DNA from: Clarireedia homoeocarpa
Taxonomy: Eukaryota > Ascomycota > Leotiomycetes > Helotiales > Rutstroemiaceae
DNA length: 64,000 bases
Assembly (NCBI GenBank): GCA_001465935.1
Contig: LNKV01000097.1
Span: 1-64,000 of the forward strand
Direction: 5' to 3'
Shown here piece after piece: positions 49,502 to 63,200 of the stretch. The position numbers and the translations under genes are program-made. The number at the start of each line of letters is the position of its first letter. Position 1 is the first letter of the stretch. The notes beneath the pieces are model-generated. The model saw nothing but the letters and a program-made list of their open reading frames with translations. It made no database searches and was not told the origin of the DNA.

Positions 49502-50203
49502 ATTAATATAAATCTCGTTTAATATCTCGATAAAGAACGATCGATATTAGCTAAAGCTGATAATTAGACTAAAGATCTTATATATAAGAGAGTATATTAG
49601 AATATATTATTTAAGAGTTCGCTATACTTTTTATCTATATTCCGATATATTTATAAATATAATATCAAATATATAGATATCAAGCTAGTAAATATCTTAT
49701 TAAAAAAGTCTAATCTAATTAAATCTTTTTTCAATAATATAATTTATAAAATATATCTTTATAACTTTAGAATTTCCCAAGCTTTCGATATAGAAGACTA
49801 AAGTTAAATAGAAATATATTCTAGAAAAACTCTTATATATACTTTGTTAGAAGTAGCTACTAATATTAATTATAGTTGTACTTCTGATATTTTCTCTCTT
49901 AACTATATTATTATCGAGATAACTACTATATATTCTAGTCTAACTATCGAATCTCTTAAAGTAAATTATCTAGTTAAATAACTATATTATATATCGTTTA
50001 ATAAAGTTCGGTTTTAGATTACTATATTGAATAATATAAAAGTTAAGAAAGAAGTAATTTTGAAAATACTTAAAATAGAGTTAGAGAGTCAGTCTAATCT
50101 TTTATTAAAAGAACAAGGAAAGGATATTATTAATCTTAAATATTTTTATACTTATAATCCTCTAAACTCCTTTAAAGTTAACGAGATCTCTATTTTTATT
50201 TAA
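49502..50203 (+). pseudogene. Unidentified protein-gene remnant ending at a natural-looking stop
   Basis: One plus-strand frame read codon by codon from 49502 to the TAA at 50201-50203 shows protein-like texture, broken only by TAA/TAG at Gln/Trp-type sites. Stretches include LDKERSILAKAD, YIDIKLVNILLKKSNLIKSF, TNINYSCTSDIFSLNYIIIE and LLKEQGKDIINLKYFYTYNP. The coding sequence probably extends upstream of 49.5 kb. No family is recognised, and it does not resemble gag, pol or a transposase I know. Confidence 0.45.
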
Positions 50204-52081
50204 AAAATAAAAATATTAAATTTATTTAATTTTCATTTCTTATATTTCTTATTTTTATATAATATAGCTTTTAATATAATTATAATAACTTATTTAAGAA
50301 ACTTAGAAAAGTGAATTTAAACTATATTATAAACTAAGTTCGTCTTTAAATTAAAGACTAAATACTACTTTCTATCTTCCTATTTTACTATAATTCGGAT
50401 TTCTAGATATTGTTATATAGATAATCTTTTCTAAAAGTAGAAGATTTCAAATTCGTTAAAACTAAGAATTCTATTTAATATTATAGTCTATTTTCTAAAG
50501 TTGTTTAATTTAGTCCCGATAGTCTCTTTCTTTTCTATTAGAGAGAACTTTACTTTAGAATATAAAATACTAATAATATTTATAATATTAAAATTAGTAA
50601 GTGATCTTTTAATACTAGTTTCAATATATTATAACTTCCTCGAATCCCGAGTATCGATTACTTAAAATTTAGTAATACTAAATATTATTATTAAGACTAT
50701 TTATATCTTATTCGTATCTATTAGTATTATAAGAGTTTATTCTTACTCTCTACTAGTCTTCTCGGCCTTATAGTTCGTTTATATATAGTTTATTATAAGT
50801 ATTTCTATCTCTTCTTTATTATATAACTTGTATATTATATAAATAAAATAAGTTTTATAATTTAATATAATTTATTTAGATTTATTATAGTATTTACCCT
50901 TATTTTCTTTAGAACGCGGTTAGAGTAATCTTGTATTCTATAAAGAATACTAGAGCTATTATTATTATATTAATAAGTAAGTAATATTTTCAATTTACAA
51001 CCTTCTTCTAGAACTAAAACTAGGTACAGTAATAAATAATTAGTAAATCAGAGAATAAGTACTAGTAAATAGGAAGTGAATATAGTTTAATTATCTATAT
51101 TTATATTATATTAATACTAATTACTATACTATTATAATCAACTTGTAAAGTCGAAGAAAGTCTAGGATTTCCTAAATAAATCAACCGATTATAAAAGTCG
51201 GTATTATATTTCGATTACTTATAACACTAATAATAAATATAAATAATATCTTATAATAGTAAATCAAGTTTTCTTATAAGTTTAGATTTAGTAAAGTAGT
51301 TTATTTAAATAAAACTGATATTTATCCTCGGGAGAGTATCTTAATATTAAAGGTTAAGAGTACTAAGACTTTATTATCTTTATCTTCAACTAGTACTATA
51401 TTCGCTAGTAATATCGATAAGCAATCCGAAGGTTCAAAAGCTTAAATATCGTATACTCAGAGGAGATTAGAGTACTTTTTCGATTATTAATATTACTGAA
51501 ACTTAGATAAATAAGAAAAGAAAATATAATACTAATAGATATAATAGTATATTCTAAAATACACTATTAAAGTTTAAGCAAAAGAAGATATTTATAAATA
51601 ATATTATTTATTAGACTATCCAGAAATATCTCTAATACTAAATAAAAATATTATAGATCTTTATATAAATAATATATTATCTATCTTGAAATACTATCAA
51701 GATTCGCTAGAATATCTATAATTTTAAAATATAAAGTGATAAGTAGATATATAAATATAGAATATAAGAATTCTTGATTCTTAGCTCTCTATCCTCTTAT
51801 AAGAGATATTTGAAATAATATTACTTATATCGATATTACTTTACTAGTTAAAAACTATTAGTAATAAATAGATATAATTTTATAACTCGGAACTATCTTA
51901 TTTTACCCTGTTTTTATAATCTATTATAGAAATAAAAAATACTTATAAGGCTTGAAGTGAGAACTCGAGGATAATATATCTATAATATTATAATAATAAT
52001 TATAATCAAAAGCTAAACTATATTAAGAAGGCTTTTCGTATTAAACGTTATTTATTTATATTCTACTTATTAACCTAGTAT
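50204..52081. other. AT-rich RIP-mutated tract, nothing identified
   Basis: Intermediate AT content with short open segments on both strands that could not be joined. No terminal repeats seen. Confidence 0.35.
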
Positions 52082-53880
52082 TATTCTAATACGATTTAGT
52101 TTCTTTATTTTATATTTTTTACTTTTCTACTCTTCTAATTTTATAATTATCTATTCTACCTTTACTACTTATAGCCGTTTAACTATCTCTCTTCTTTCGG
52201 ATATACTCCTCTTCTCTTCTATCTAGTTTATAATATTTTTAACTAGTTAATCTTTATATATAGCTTATATTAAAATTAGTCTTCGCGATTTCATAGATAG
52301 CTCGACGATATTATATAAAGTACAAAGTAATTAAATTCTTATTCTTTCTAATAAAGTTTCAATTTGATTTAAAGTAGGTAGTATAATATTCTATAAATTG
52401 ATATTACTTTACTAACTATCTAGGTTTTCGTCGTCTTCTAATAAACTATAAGTATCAAGCTATTATAATAACTTAGAACGATTTAGAGATTATAGTTTAA
52501 ATCTTATATTAAGTCCCGGTTTAAATAACTACACTTTGTAGATATTCAGATTAGAAAGAAGTTTATCGATAATAACTTTTAGTTTATTAAAGAGAGTAAG
52601 AATATATTTATAAAATCTAATTGTAACTTTATAAAATATCTACAATTTATAACCTTTAAAATAGTGATATCGAATAAATTGAATAAAAAAGGGTTGAACT
52701 ATATAGAAGTCTTTATTAATAAATAGTCTTTTACTAGTTAATCTTTATATTTAATAATCGCAAGATAATAAAAAAGTAATAAATCTATTATATAATTCGA
52801 GTTCCTTACTAGTAATTTAATAGAGTGAAACAATATTATATATATTTATATCTATTATATATTCGTTCTAGTAGTTAGTAATAACAAGCTCTAGTATACT
52901 ATATTTCACCTTAGTAGAGAAGAAAGGTAAATACTTAGAGTTAATATAATAAGTTTATTTATAATTAAATTGAAATTTTAAATTATCTTTAATCTAAGAA
53001 TAAAACTTAGTAATATAAGTTTCTAAAAGACTAGCTTTTTCAAAACTAATTATATAGTCGGGTTATAATCGCGGATTAGTAAGTAGATAGTAGTAATTCT
53101 AAGACTCGTTTATACTTTTAATATTACTTGAAAACACTTTCACTGATTTTACTAATATTTTTACTTATAGGATATATAATCGACCGATATCTTAAATTAC
53201 TCGTAACTTATTTCTCTCCGCTAAATTTATAATTATAATATAGTAGATATCTTTATATAAGAGTGAGTTTTCCGGAATATAGTACTTAGACTTAAAAAGA
53301 CTTTAATAAAATATATTATTATTATTAGAGATAGGAAGCTCCAACTTTAAAAATATACTTATTATTTAAATAAATATTTAGTAGCCTTATAGATATAAAT
53401 AGTAGACTTTCTATATCTTGAAGTTTGATTACTAAGTATTAAAGGTACTATACTACTAGAAGAATAAGATCGTTTTCAATAAAGTAATATAGAGTATTTC
53501 TTTTCTTCTATAAAGCGATAATATAGTATATTATCTAATATAAAAAAATTCAAATAGATTATCTACTTACTCAATAATATAAAAGTTCTCTAATATATAT
53601 ATCCGATAGGATTTATCCTCCTTTTAATAATATTTCAAATAAAAAGTAAGATTTATAATATTTAAATATTATATAATCGGAAGGTTCCTTGTTTTAATAC
53701 CTTTTTCGAAGCTACTCTTATAATAATTTATATATCTATAGAATAAGTTTCTAATACTTTTATAAATATTCGATTGATATCGGGAAGATTCACGCTTCTA
53801 GCTCTTATACTTGTTTTCAGCCTTTTAGTAAGATAGTATTAATATATCTCTAATTAATTTCAATATACTTTATATAGGAT
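52082..53880 (-). pseudogene. Long unidentified protein-gene remnant (about 600 codons)
   Basis: A single minus-strand frame was followed line by line for about 1.8 kb. Nearly all interruptions are TAA/TAG, plausible former Gln, Arg or Trp codons; a cluster at 52.63-52.64 kb occurs only in the competing plus frame. Stretches: LKYYQKEDKSYRIYILENFY, YITLLKTILF, INLAERNKLRVIQDIGRLYI, FNKLKVIIDKLLSNLN, IVELSMKSRRLILI and a Glu/Lys-rich coiled-coil-like end (SEREIVKRL). Helical character is strong. No domain recognised. It may continue at both ends. Confidence 0.5.
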
Positions 53881-55262
53881 TTTAAATATAAGATACTTTA
53901 CAAACTCTTCTTTTATTAGTTCCACGTAATTCTTTTCTCTAAGTATATCGTTATTTAAAAGACAGGAAAGTTACTAATAATTTTATATACTTTACTAAAC
54001 TATCGGTTTGTTTTCTCTTTAAATACTATCGTCTATTAAGATACTTTAAATCAGGTAAAATTATTAAGGTAAGATAATATACTCTCTTACTTATAATTAT
54101 TCTTTTAAGATCGTTTAACTATTATAGATTCTTATATATTAGTTATATTAATAAAAGTTAGAAGAGTGTGAATATTTTAAAACTTGTTTTATTAACGAAA
54201 TACTAAGCTAACTAACTTATATATAATATATATCACGCTAAACTAACTATATAATATACTATATAAAAAGACACTATACTAAATCTATAAATTATCAAAG
54301 CCTCTCAAAATTTTATATAAAATTAAATTGATAAGATTTAAATACTTTGAGATTCTAAATACTTAATAAACTAAATTTCAAGTTAAACTAACTTTTTTAT
54401 TTAATAGATTATCTAAAGTAACTTAGATTTTTTAAGTATATTATCTTTTCTATATATTGTATAACTAGTTCCTATCTTTAACTAGAACTCTAACTTTATA
54501 CCTCTACTTGTATCCAATAAAATATAAATATATTTAGTCTTCTAACTAAGATCAGATATTTATATATTATAAAAAATTATACTTTTATAAATAGTAACAG
54601 CGAGTTACTCTTTAAATAAAGTAGAGAGTCTAAAGTAACTTGCGATAATTCGTTAAAATATATATTCTTAATATTATAGTATATACTATTACTACTATTA
54701 TCGCGAAGAATAATCTTAGTTCTTAACCTTAGTTTACTTTAGTTTATTTTAGTTTGCTTTATTAATAAAGTTTCTATTATAACTTGATTAAGTATTTATA
54801 AAGATATATAGTCTTTAATATAGATTATTTCCGAGCTTATATAATATAAATCACCTTATAAAAAATAAATAGATATAATTAGTAAGTATCTATATTTACT
54901 ATCTCTTTATTACTAAAGTTATATTTATAAAAATAAGGGAACTAAGGGGAATTCGTAATATATATTTAGTTAAAGATTACTATAAATAAAACTAATTATA
55001 ATTAAACTTAGATAAAAGAACTGAAAACTCTCTTCTCTCTTTTAACTCTCTTCTAGCTTTTAATTCTATAAATATATTCTCCTTGAATCTACAATCTATA
55101 TTATCTATTAATAATTAATCTAAACTCCTATTATATAAGTATAACGTTTAATAGATATTTATTAAAAGTATACTATAATAACAGTTTCACTTAATATTAA
55201 TTATATTTCTTAAATTCTTTTTATTTACCTCTTTATTATTATTTATTAAAGCCTTTATAAAA
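53881..55262. other. AT-rich RIP-mutated tract, nothing identified
   Basis: No extended frame followed. A small run of 10-bp TTTAGTTTAC-like units lies around 54726-54765. Confidence 0.35.
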
Positions 55263-55680
55263 ACTTAGACTCTATCTAATAGAATCTTTCAAAGTATATT
55301 ATAACCTGATAAGAACTACTCTATATAAGATATTATCTACTAATTAGAACTAGTATTAAATATAGAGAAAAAGTACTATTTAGAGACTTTTCGCGATCTA
55401 GCTCTATATAATAACTATTCTATTAATATTATAATTTACTACTTATTAGAGAGTACTATTAGTAAATCGTATTAGTACCAAGTCGATATATCTGAAGTTT
55501 AGTACTATTATACTAAGGTACTATTAATACTCTACTTATCTCTAGACGATAGTTAATTAATAAGAGAGAATCTTCTAAGTTTAGATATCTTCTATAATCA
55601 AATATTATAGATAATAATTACTATATATAAATAGTAGTAAGTATTAAACTATAAGAAATAAACTTTAGTAATAATTATAA
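55263..55680 (+). pseudogene. Unidentified protein-gene remnant
   Basis: A plus-strand frame with protein-like texture (LELVLNIEKKYYLETFRDLA, YLLESTISKSY, KVLLILYLSLDD, LIRENLLSLDIFYNQ) interrupted only by TAA/TAG. Extent and family unknown; it may belong with the frame at 56461-57000 as exons of one gene. Confidence 0.4.
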
Positions 55681-56460
55681 GTAAGTCTCCCCAACTTTCT
55701 TTTTCTTATCTATTCTATTTAACTCTCTTTTATATATTAATAGATCTATTTATCTGATTTATATTATAGTAGCTTTTATATTTATAGAGTCTAGTTTTAA
55801 GTTAATACTCTCTAATTAGTAACTGAATAATACTTAACTACTTTTATTATATATTTACTTCTATTTAGTATTTATTATTAAGTTAGAAATAATATATAAA
55901 GTGAAAAGAGTTAGAAAGAAGTATATAATATTAAGTTAATATAAAGATATAATATTTTAAGATTCACTATATATTAGAATAATATTAAGATATCCTATAT
56001 TATTATATTTAGAATTTTATATCACGTCTTTCTCTTTTTAATAAAGTCTCGTATTATTATAACTATTACTTTATCTATTATTAGATCTTCTTTATATACT
56101 ATTTATTACTTCACTACTACTAATATTTAAAACTAAGTTATAAACTATCTATCTTCTATCTAATAGTTCTAAGTCGATATTATTATTTTACTTTTAGCTT
56201 TTAAATCTATATTTATATTGATCGAGTGAATATCTATCTAGTACTAATATATAAACTATTAATATATTATCGCGACTCTCTATCTTTCAATAATAGTTAT
56301 ACGAACTAGAGGCGCTAGTATTATATAACTAAGTACTTTTAATAAAACTATTTAATATAAAGAACTCGACTTTAAGTTTAATATTATATATATAAAGTTT
56401 GAAAGCACCTTATAAATAGAATAAACTAGTATATTGAATACTAAAAAGAATATTATCGAG

Positions 56461-57000
56461 GACGATAACTATAAAGTTTATATAAATAAAATACTAGAAG
56501 ATATTATTATTATTAGTATTATAATAGATAGTAGTAAATATAACTCTTTGTTAGCGAAGAAATAATTTAGTACTCAAGTATTTATATATCTCGAAAATAT
56601 ATAAGATACTTAATATAGTTTCTTAAACAAAGAAGATAATAAGCTGAATCCGATCTTATACTAAATTAAAACTTTAAAGAGATAGATTTATAGTTATTAT
56701 TTATTATATTCGAGTTTTTATTAGATATTATTATAATCTAATAACCTAGTAATTCAGAAGATCACTTATTATAAAAGTCCTAATTATAATAGTTAGTATC
56801 GAGAAAACAATAAAGTTAAATATCAAGATAACCTAGATACCTTATAGTAACTTATAGCGTTATATTATTAAATATAGATATAAATATAAAACCTAGTTTT
56901 AGAGTACTACTATTAGGAACTAGGTTAAGTAAATTATTATAATAGATCTTATAAGATTATTCTATATACTAAAATCAGCGAGAATAATAAATAGTAGTTA
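56461..57000 (+). pseudogene. Unidentified protein-gene remnant
   Basis: Plus-strand frame beginning DDNYKVYINKILED and containing KYNSLLAKK, SFLNKEDNKLNPILY and ITYYKSPNYNS, then a stop-rich end. Stops are of Gln/Trp type. It lies 0.7 kb left of Gypsy copy B. No family recognised. Confidence 0.35.
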
Positions 57001-57682
57001 TAATATAATATCTTAGAAACAGAGTATATATAACTAGAAGTAAAACTCTCGCTATCTATTAAATAGAATAAATAGAGAAAAATTAATTTCGATATCGATA
57101 TATTATAAGATATTAATAAAGGCTATTATAATTATAAAAATAAAAAGATTATTTTCAAAAGTATCTATATTATAATTAGGATCGAGATATTCGTCGGAAA
57201 AACTATATATATAAAGTAAGGAAGTAGAAATAATAGATTTTATAAAATTAATATAAGATTTTTTTTAAAGGGAATAAAAATTATTTAAAAACTTAGAAGT
57301 ATATATTACTTAAAAGTTATATTTATTCTTTATTAATATATACTAATAGCTATACAAAGCTACAAGTATATATATAAAATAGTATCTATATTAGATATAA
57401 TAACAAAGTAGCTAATAGTTAAATATCAATTATTCTTAGTTATATCACTTACTTCTTTCGGCTCCCACCCTTCTTTAACTATCTTAAAATTTTCTATAAT
57501 AAATATTAAAGCGACTATATATCTTACTAGTATTTATATATTTAGACTTTAAGTTTATTATTACTCCTTCTTTTATATTACTACTTAAGGTTTTTCTTGA
57601 TTTCACAAGTCTTTCCCTAGAATATTATACTTTATAAAACTTCTATTATTTTAAAATAAAGATAACTTTAAAGAAGTACTAG
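57001..57682. other. AT-rich tract between the last remnant and Gypsy copy B
   Basis: About 0.7 kb of mutated sequence without an identified frame. The four bases before copy B are CTAG; its other target-site copy lies beyond the window. Confidence 0.35.
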
Positions 57683-57878
57683 TATAACGGGGCTAAGTCT
57701 ATAAATACTAGATAGTCGGTAAATTGTTTTTCCGACCCGATATTATACTTATATCTAGTAGTAGTCCGGTTACTTATAAAAAATATTCTCTTCTTCTTTA
57801 CTAATTCTTATTATTAAAAGTAAACTTTCATGATAATATTTATTATATACTTTGAAAGTATATCTATACTTTTTTATA
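57683..57878 (+). repeat. 5' LTR of Gypsy copy B (196 bp)
   Basis: Reverse complement of 14191-14386, beginning TATAACGGGGCTAAGTC and ending ACTTTTTTATA. The same length in all three LTRs supports intact boundaries. Confidence 0.87.
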
Positions 57879-60250
57879 TTAATAACTTATATAGAGAGTT
57901 ATAGTAAAAAGAGTAATATATATTATATAACTATCTAGAAGTATAAGTTTAAAATAGAAAGTTAGTTTTATTAGTATCAAGTATACTAACTACTAAAAGT
58001 TTAATATCTAAGAGTAAAAGAGAAATTAGAAAATAAAAAAGAATAGAAATAAAGTTTCTAATTACAGAGAATCTATTAAAAGGAAAATTTTTTTATTCTA
58101 AGTAGATATTTAAATTTGATTATTATAAAATTTTTAAAGTAGTAAATAAAAGTCTATTATTAGAATTAGCTATAGAAGTTAATATAAAGATAGTTATTAA
58201 GAAAATAAATACGAAATAGAAACGAGTAAAAGAGGAAGTAGAGAGAGGTATAAGATATCTAATAGAAAAAGATTATACTATAAGTAAAGAAGATATTATA
58301 ATAAAAAAAAGAGTAAATTTATTAAAAGTAGAATAGACTATAATAAAAGACTTATTATTAATATCACTCTTTAGAATATAAGTTTCTTACTAGTTTCTAA
58401 TTCTTTTATTATTCTATTTACTAAACTTTATATTATTCGAATACTCTCTAGAAGTAGTTATACCCGCCTCTTCTAAAGATACAAAGAGTATATAAAAGCT
58501 TAGTTATCAGTTTACAACTATAATATTTATTAGAATTATACTTTCGGTTCTTTTCTTTTAGAGTTTTAAAGCTTTATACTTTAAAAGATATAATATTATT
58601 AAATTCTTAAAGAGGTTTAAAGACTAGACTAAAGATATTAAATAGAATAACTAAATGAAAATTAGATAGTTACTTAGATATTATAATTTAGTTATAAGAT
58701 AATATATCAAAACTTTATAGAAGTAAGTAGATAAAGATTAAACTAAGTTTTATATAACTTTTATTTTAAAATATAAAGATTATAACTTAATTTAATAAAT
58801 AAACTTTTATATCTTTTTAGAGATATTAAAGAATAAGAAACAAGAAATAGAAGTTAATATATAAGTATATATTCGATAATTTATTATTATATCTATTACT
58901 CTTCTAAATAAAAATCAGATTAAGAGATATATATAAGAGATTTAATTTCTAAATAATCTTCTTTAAGAGATATATAATAAAGTTATTTATAAACTAAAAA
59001 TCAATATTGAAGAACTAAATACTATAATATATAATATAATAACTAAGACTATTATAAATATTTTAGAAAATAATAAGATTATTAGAGAATTTAATATTAA
59101 AGCTAGAAGTAAGAAGGTTCTAACCTAACTAATTGACTAGTTCGGGAATATAGTTTAGATACTTAAAGAAAAGTTGTTTTTAATATTTATTATCTTTATA
59201 TAATTTTAGAAAATATTATAAAAAACAATAAAGAAACTAATAAAAACTTTCAAGTCTTTTATAATATCGATAAAAACTATAATAAATACTCTTTTGTTTA
59301 ATAATTATAAGTATTTTACTTTATCTAATAAAGTAAATAAAGGAGTATACTTTATAAATACTATTAAAAAAGTTAACTTATCTTTCCTACTTTATAGTTC
59401 GATTATAAAAGCTAGAGTTTATATTAAAGAGCTCTACTATTCTTGATTTATAATCTATTTCTATTACTAAGAAGAAAGCTACTTTCGAAGAAAGTATTTT
59501 AATTTTATAATCGACTATAAACAGAGACTAATATATAAGATATTAGAAAGAAAGATATTTTATAGAAAAGTAAAGAAAAGAAATAAAGTTATTTAAATAC
59601 TAAAAAAAATAAAAGAGAAGAATATTATTTATAAATACTAAGATATTATTATTAATTAGTAGACCGAAGCTACTACTAGTAATTAGAAAGATAATCAAGT
59701 AATATTAAGTTAGTCTCTAGCTATTATATCTATAAAGAGTATATTAAAGAAAGTTATAAAGATAAAGAAGTCTAATAATAAAGAACTCGAGAATAAAGTT
59801 AATATATAAATAACTGTTTTTCGCGAGAATAGAAAAACAAGTATAGAGGAATAATAGAAAAATCTATAATATATATTTAAAGAAAGAATCTATAAGAAAA
59901 GAAAAATAATTGTTTCTAAGATCTTTTATACTAGTAATTAGAAGAAAGTATTAGTAGAAAAGGCTAAAGATATTTATAAAGATATAGATATAGAGAAAGT
60001 CGATATTAATAAAAAGTAGACTAAAGTTATATAGAAGGTAGACCTTAAAGTAGCTTATTAAGTTAAGAAATATATAAATATAATTAGATAGATAACTAAC
60101 TTGATAGAGCTAATAAATAAGATTCTAGATAATAAATTAAAAGAGATAATTAGTAAGAAAATTTTAATATATTCTAATATACTTTAAAAGATATTATTTA
60201 AGAATATAACTATAATTATATTTTCTAGTATAAAGTTTAAAGATAATAGA
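57879..60250 (+). pseudogene. Gypsy gag remnant of copy B
   Basis: Lies between the 5' LTR and the protease. Around 59410-59480 the frame reads IKELYYS, IIYFYY and EESYF, which fits a CCHC zinc knuckle (FYCQEEGHF type) with its Cys, Gly and His codons mutated. Downstream is a Lys/Glu-rich linker. RIP stops throughout. Confidence 0.65.
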
Positions 60251-63200
60251 GAATTAGTATCTATATTGTTAATACTATTTAAGAAAGTTGAGACTCTGTT
60301 TATTATTACTAGTTTAAAAGTTAGAGTTACTATTAAGAACCTCGAAGTACTAGTTTTAATTAATAATAAAGTTAAAGTAGACCTGATCTTTAATAAAGTA
60401 GTTAAATAAGTTAATCTAAAAATAAAATCTAACCCTTAGTTTAATATAGTAGATTATAATAAAAAAAAAAGAAAATTCGATAGAATATATAAAAATATCT
60501 TTATTAAGATTAGAAGTATTAGTATAATTACTAACTTCTTTATTATAAACAACTTATAGAATAATATAATACTAGGCTAGCTCTTTATTATTACTAGTTT
60601 ACTCTCTTTTTCCTATTAGGATAGATTCTAGTATATAATAATAGTAAATAATAAGAGAATAAAATAAATTATAATTCGAGTAATAAGTATAATCGATTTA
60701 TAATAAAAGAAAACTGTTTTTTAAAGAAACTTATAACTAAGTTAGAGATAATATACTTACTTAATAATAAAGATATCGAAAGTAGTAAGATAGAGAAGTA
60801 TATTCTAAATTTCACTTTATCTAATAAAGTAAATATTATTAGAATAAACAAGAAGTTAATAAGAGTTTTTAGTACTAGTATATAAAGTATTAGTAAGAAT
60901 ATTATTTATATAAAAAAGACAGATTTAGTTATAATACTTTAAATAAAGTATTTCTTTCCTATTATTAATATTTTTAGTATTTATAAAAGAAAAGTAGATA
61001 AAATTATATTTATAAAAGAAAGAGTTTCTAATAGATTAGTATCTAGAGAAGATCTAAATTAGAAATAAAAGAAGATAGAAAAGGAGTATCTATAAAATAG
61101 GATCGAACTTATAAATATCTAGAATAAGTAGTTGATCTCTAAGTTCTCGGATATTAGAAAAGAGAGTAAACTAATAGAAAAAAGAATCGAGTAACTAATA
61201 ATTAGTAAAAGGTTGAAGTTATAAGAATAGAAGATATTAATAAAACTATTATTTCAAAAAGAGAAAAATATAACTTTTAAGTTTTCAGAATTTAAAAGAG
61301 TAGATAAAAGTATTACTTTTTTATAAGAGATATAAATAATTCTCTATAAAGTATAGTAAAGTCTTAGATTTATAGTTCTTAGATATCTAACTACTAAAAT
61401 AAATACTATAATTAATAAATACTTAGAAGCTAGTATATTTAAATATTATTATAGACTATATAGAAATTAATAGTTTATAATTAAGAAAAAGAATAAGAAA
61501 TACTAACTAGTAAATATTACTATAAAGTATAATATTATTACGATTTAAAATATAAACCTTCTTTCTAATATAGATAAGATTTTAGAAGAATTTATTAAAT
61601 ATAAGATTATCTTATTAATTAATTTCTATTTTAACTATAACTAAATTATATTATATTTAAATAGTCGAGATATAATAATATTTATAACTTTAAGAGATCT
61701 ACTCTATTATACTATACTAGTTTAAAGTACTATAAACTCTATTACTTAGTTTATAAGAGTAAGAAAAACTATATTAAAAAACTATATTCCTAAATATTAT
61801 TAGATCTTTATCAATAATATATCTATTCTAGAATTATAAATAAAGTATAGAGATAAAAAGGTTACTCTAGATATTCGGAGATTTATATTTAAATACTTAT
61901 ATAATATAGATTAGGTTTTAGCTAATATAAAAAAAACTAGTATAATTATAGATACTAAGTTCTAATTTAAAGTAAATAGAATCAAATTAATTAGTTATAT
62001 CTATTATATTGAAAGATACTCTCTAGATAATAAAAAGGTTTTTAAGATACTTGATTAGATACTATATAGGTCTTTAATAGAAATAAGAGTATTTATTAAA
62101 GTCTATATTTACTATAGAATATAGATCGAATTGTTTATTTTAAAAGTAGTTTTACTATACTAATTATTTAAAAAGAATATCAAATTTATATAGACAATAG
62201 AGTATAATCGAGTTATAGAAAGTTTAAAACTAGTACTAATTATAATATTAGTTTTTATTAAAATCGATATAACTAAAAAGATAAGTCTAATAATCTTAAT
62301 TGTAAATATAAGCCTTAGCGGGTAAAAGATAATTTTAATATAGTAAGATATAGAAAAGAAAAAGTATCTAGTATATTATAATAGTAGTTAGTAGATATCA
62401 GTTAAATAAAATTATAATATTATAAAAAGAGAGTATAAAGAAATTCTAAAAACTTTTAAGAAAATCTAAGATTATTTATATAAAATCTATTTCTTATTAG
62501 AAACTAATATAATAATATTAATTATTTAGTTTAACTCGATTACTATAGATTTACTAGAAGTACTAGTAACTAGATAAATAGTATAGATTCGATTATTTAA
62601 TTTCAAAGTGAAATATATATTAGAAAATAAATATATAGTTATAAATAAATTATTTAGAAGGTCTATAATAGAAAAGAAGAAGTAACTTGAAGTCTAGAAA
62701 GAGGAGATTAATAACTTTATTAATATATATATAGATTTATACTAAGTAGTCTCTTATAGTAAAGTTAGAGTAATAATAGATTGAACCTTTCTACTAAATA
62801 AAGAATAGAGTTTAAATTCGAAATTGATAATAAAGTTTCTAATAATACTAAAAAGATTAACTTAAATATTTAAAACAGACTTCCGGATATTTAAAACAAG
62901 AGTATTAAATTATAAGGTCTAGAATAAAGTACTTTACTAAAAGATTAATAAAGATTTATTAGAAAGAAAAGTTATTAATTAGGAATAAAAAAGATTAGTA
63001 ATTCTTTAAACTCTTTATAACGAAACTAGTTATAAAAGTAGAAAAAGTATATATTAAAAAGTAACTAAGAGATACTTCTAGAATAGATACTATAAAGATA
63101 TAAAAACCTATATATAATAATATAATTATTATTAATTTTATAATAATCTTCGTTAAAAGAAAATACTCTATTTAATATAAACTAGTATATTATAAAGTAA

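Noticed and set aside
41161..57682. Starship giant transposon as a firm call
   Set aside because: HET and other gene remnants would fit cargo, but no DUF3435-type captain, terminal repeats or target site could be identified, so it is kept only as a hypothesis.
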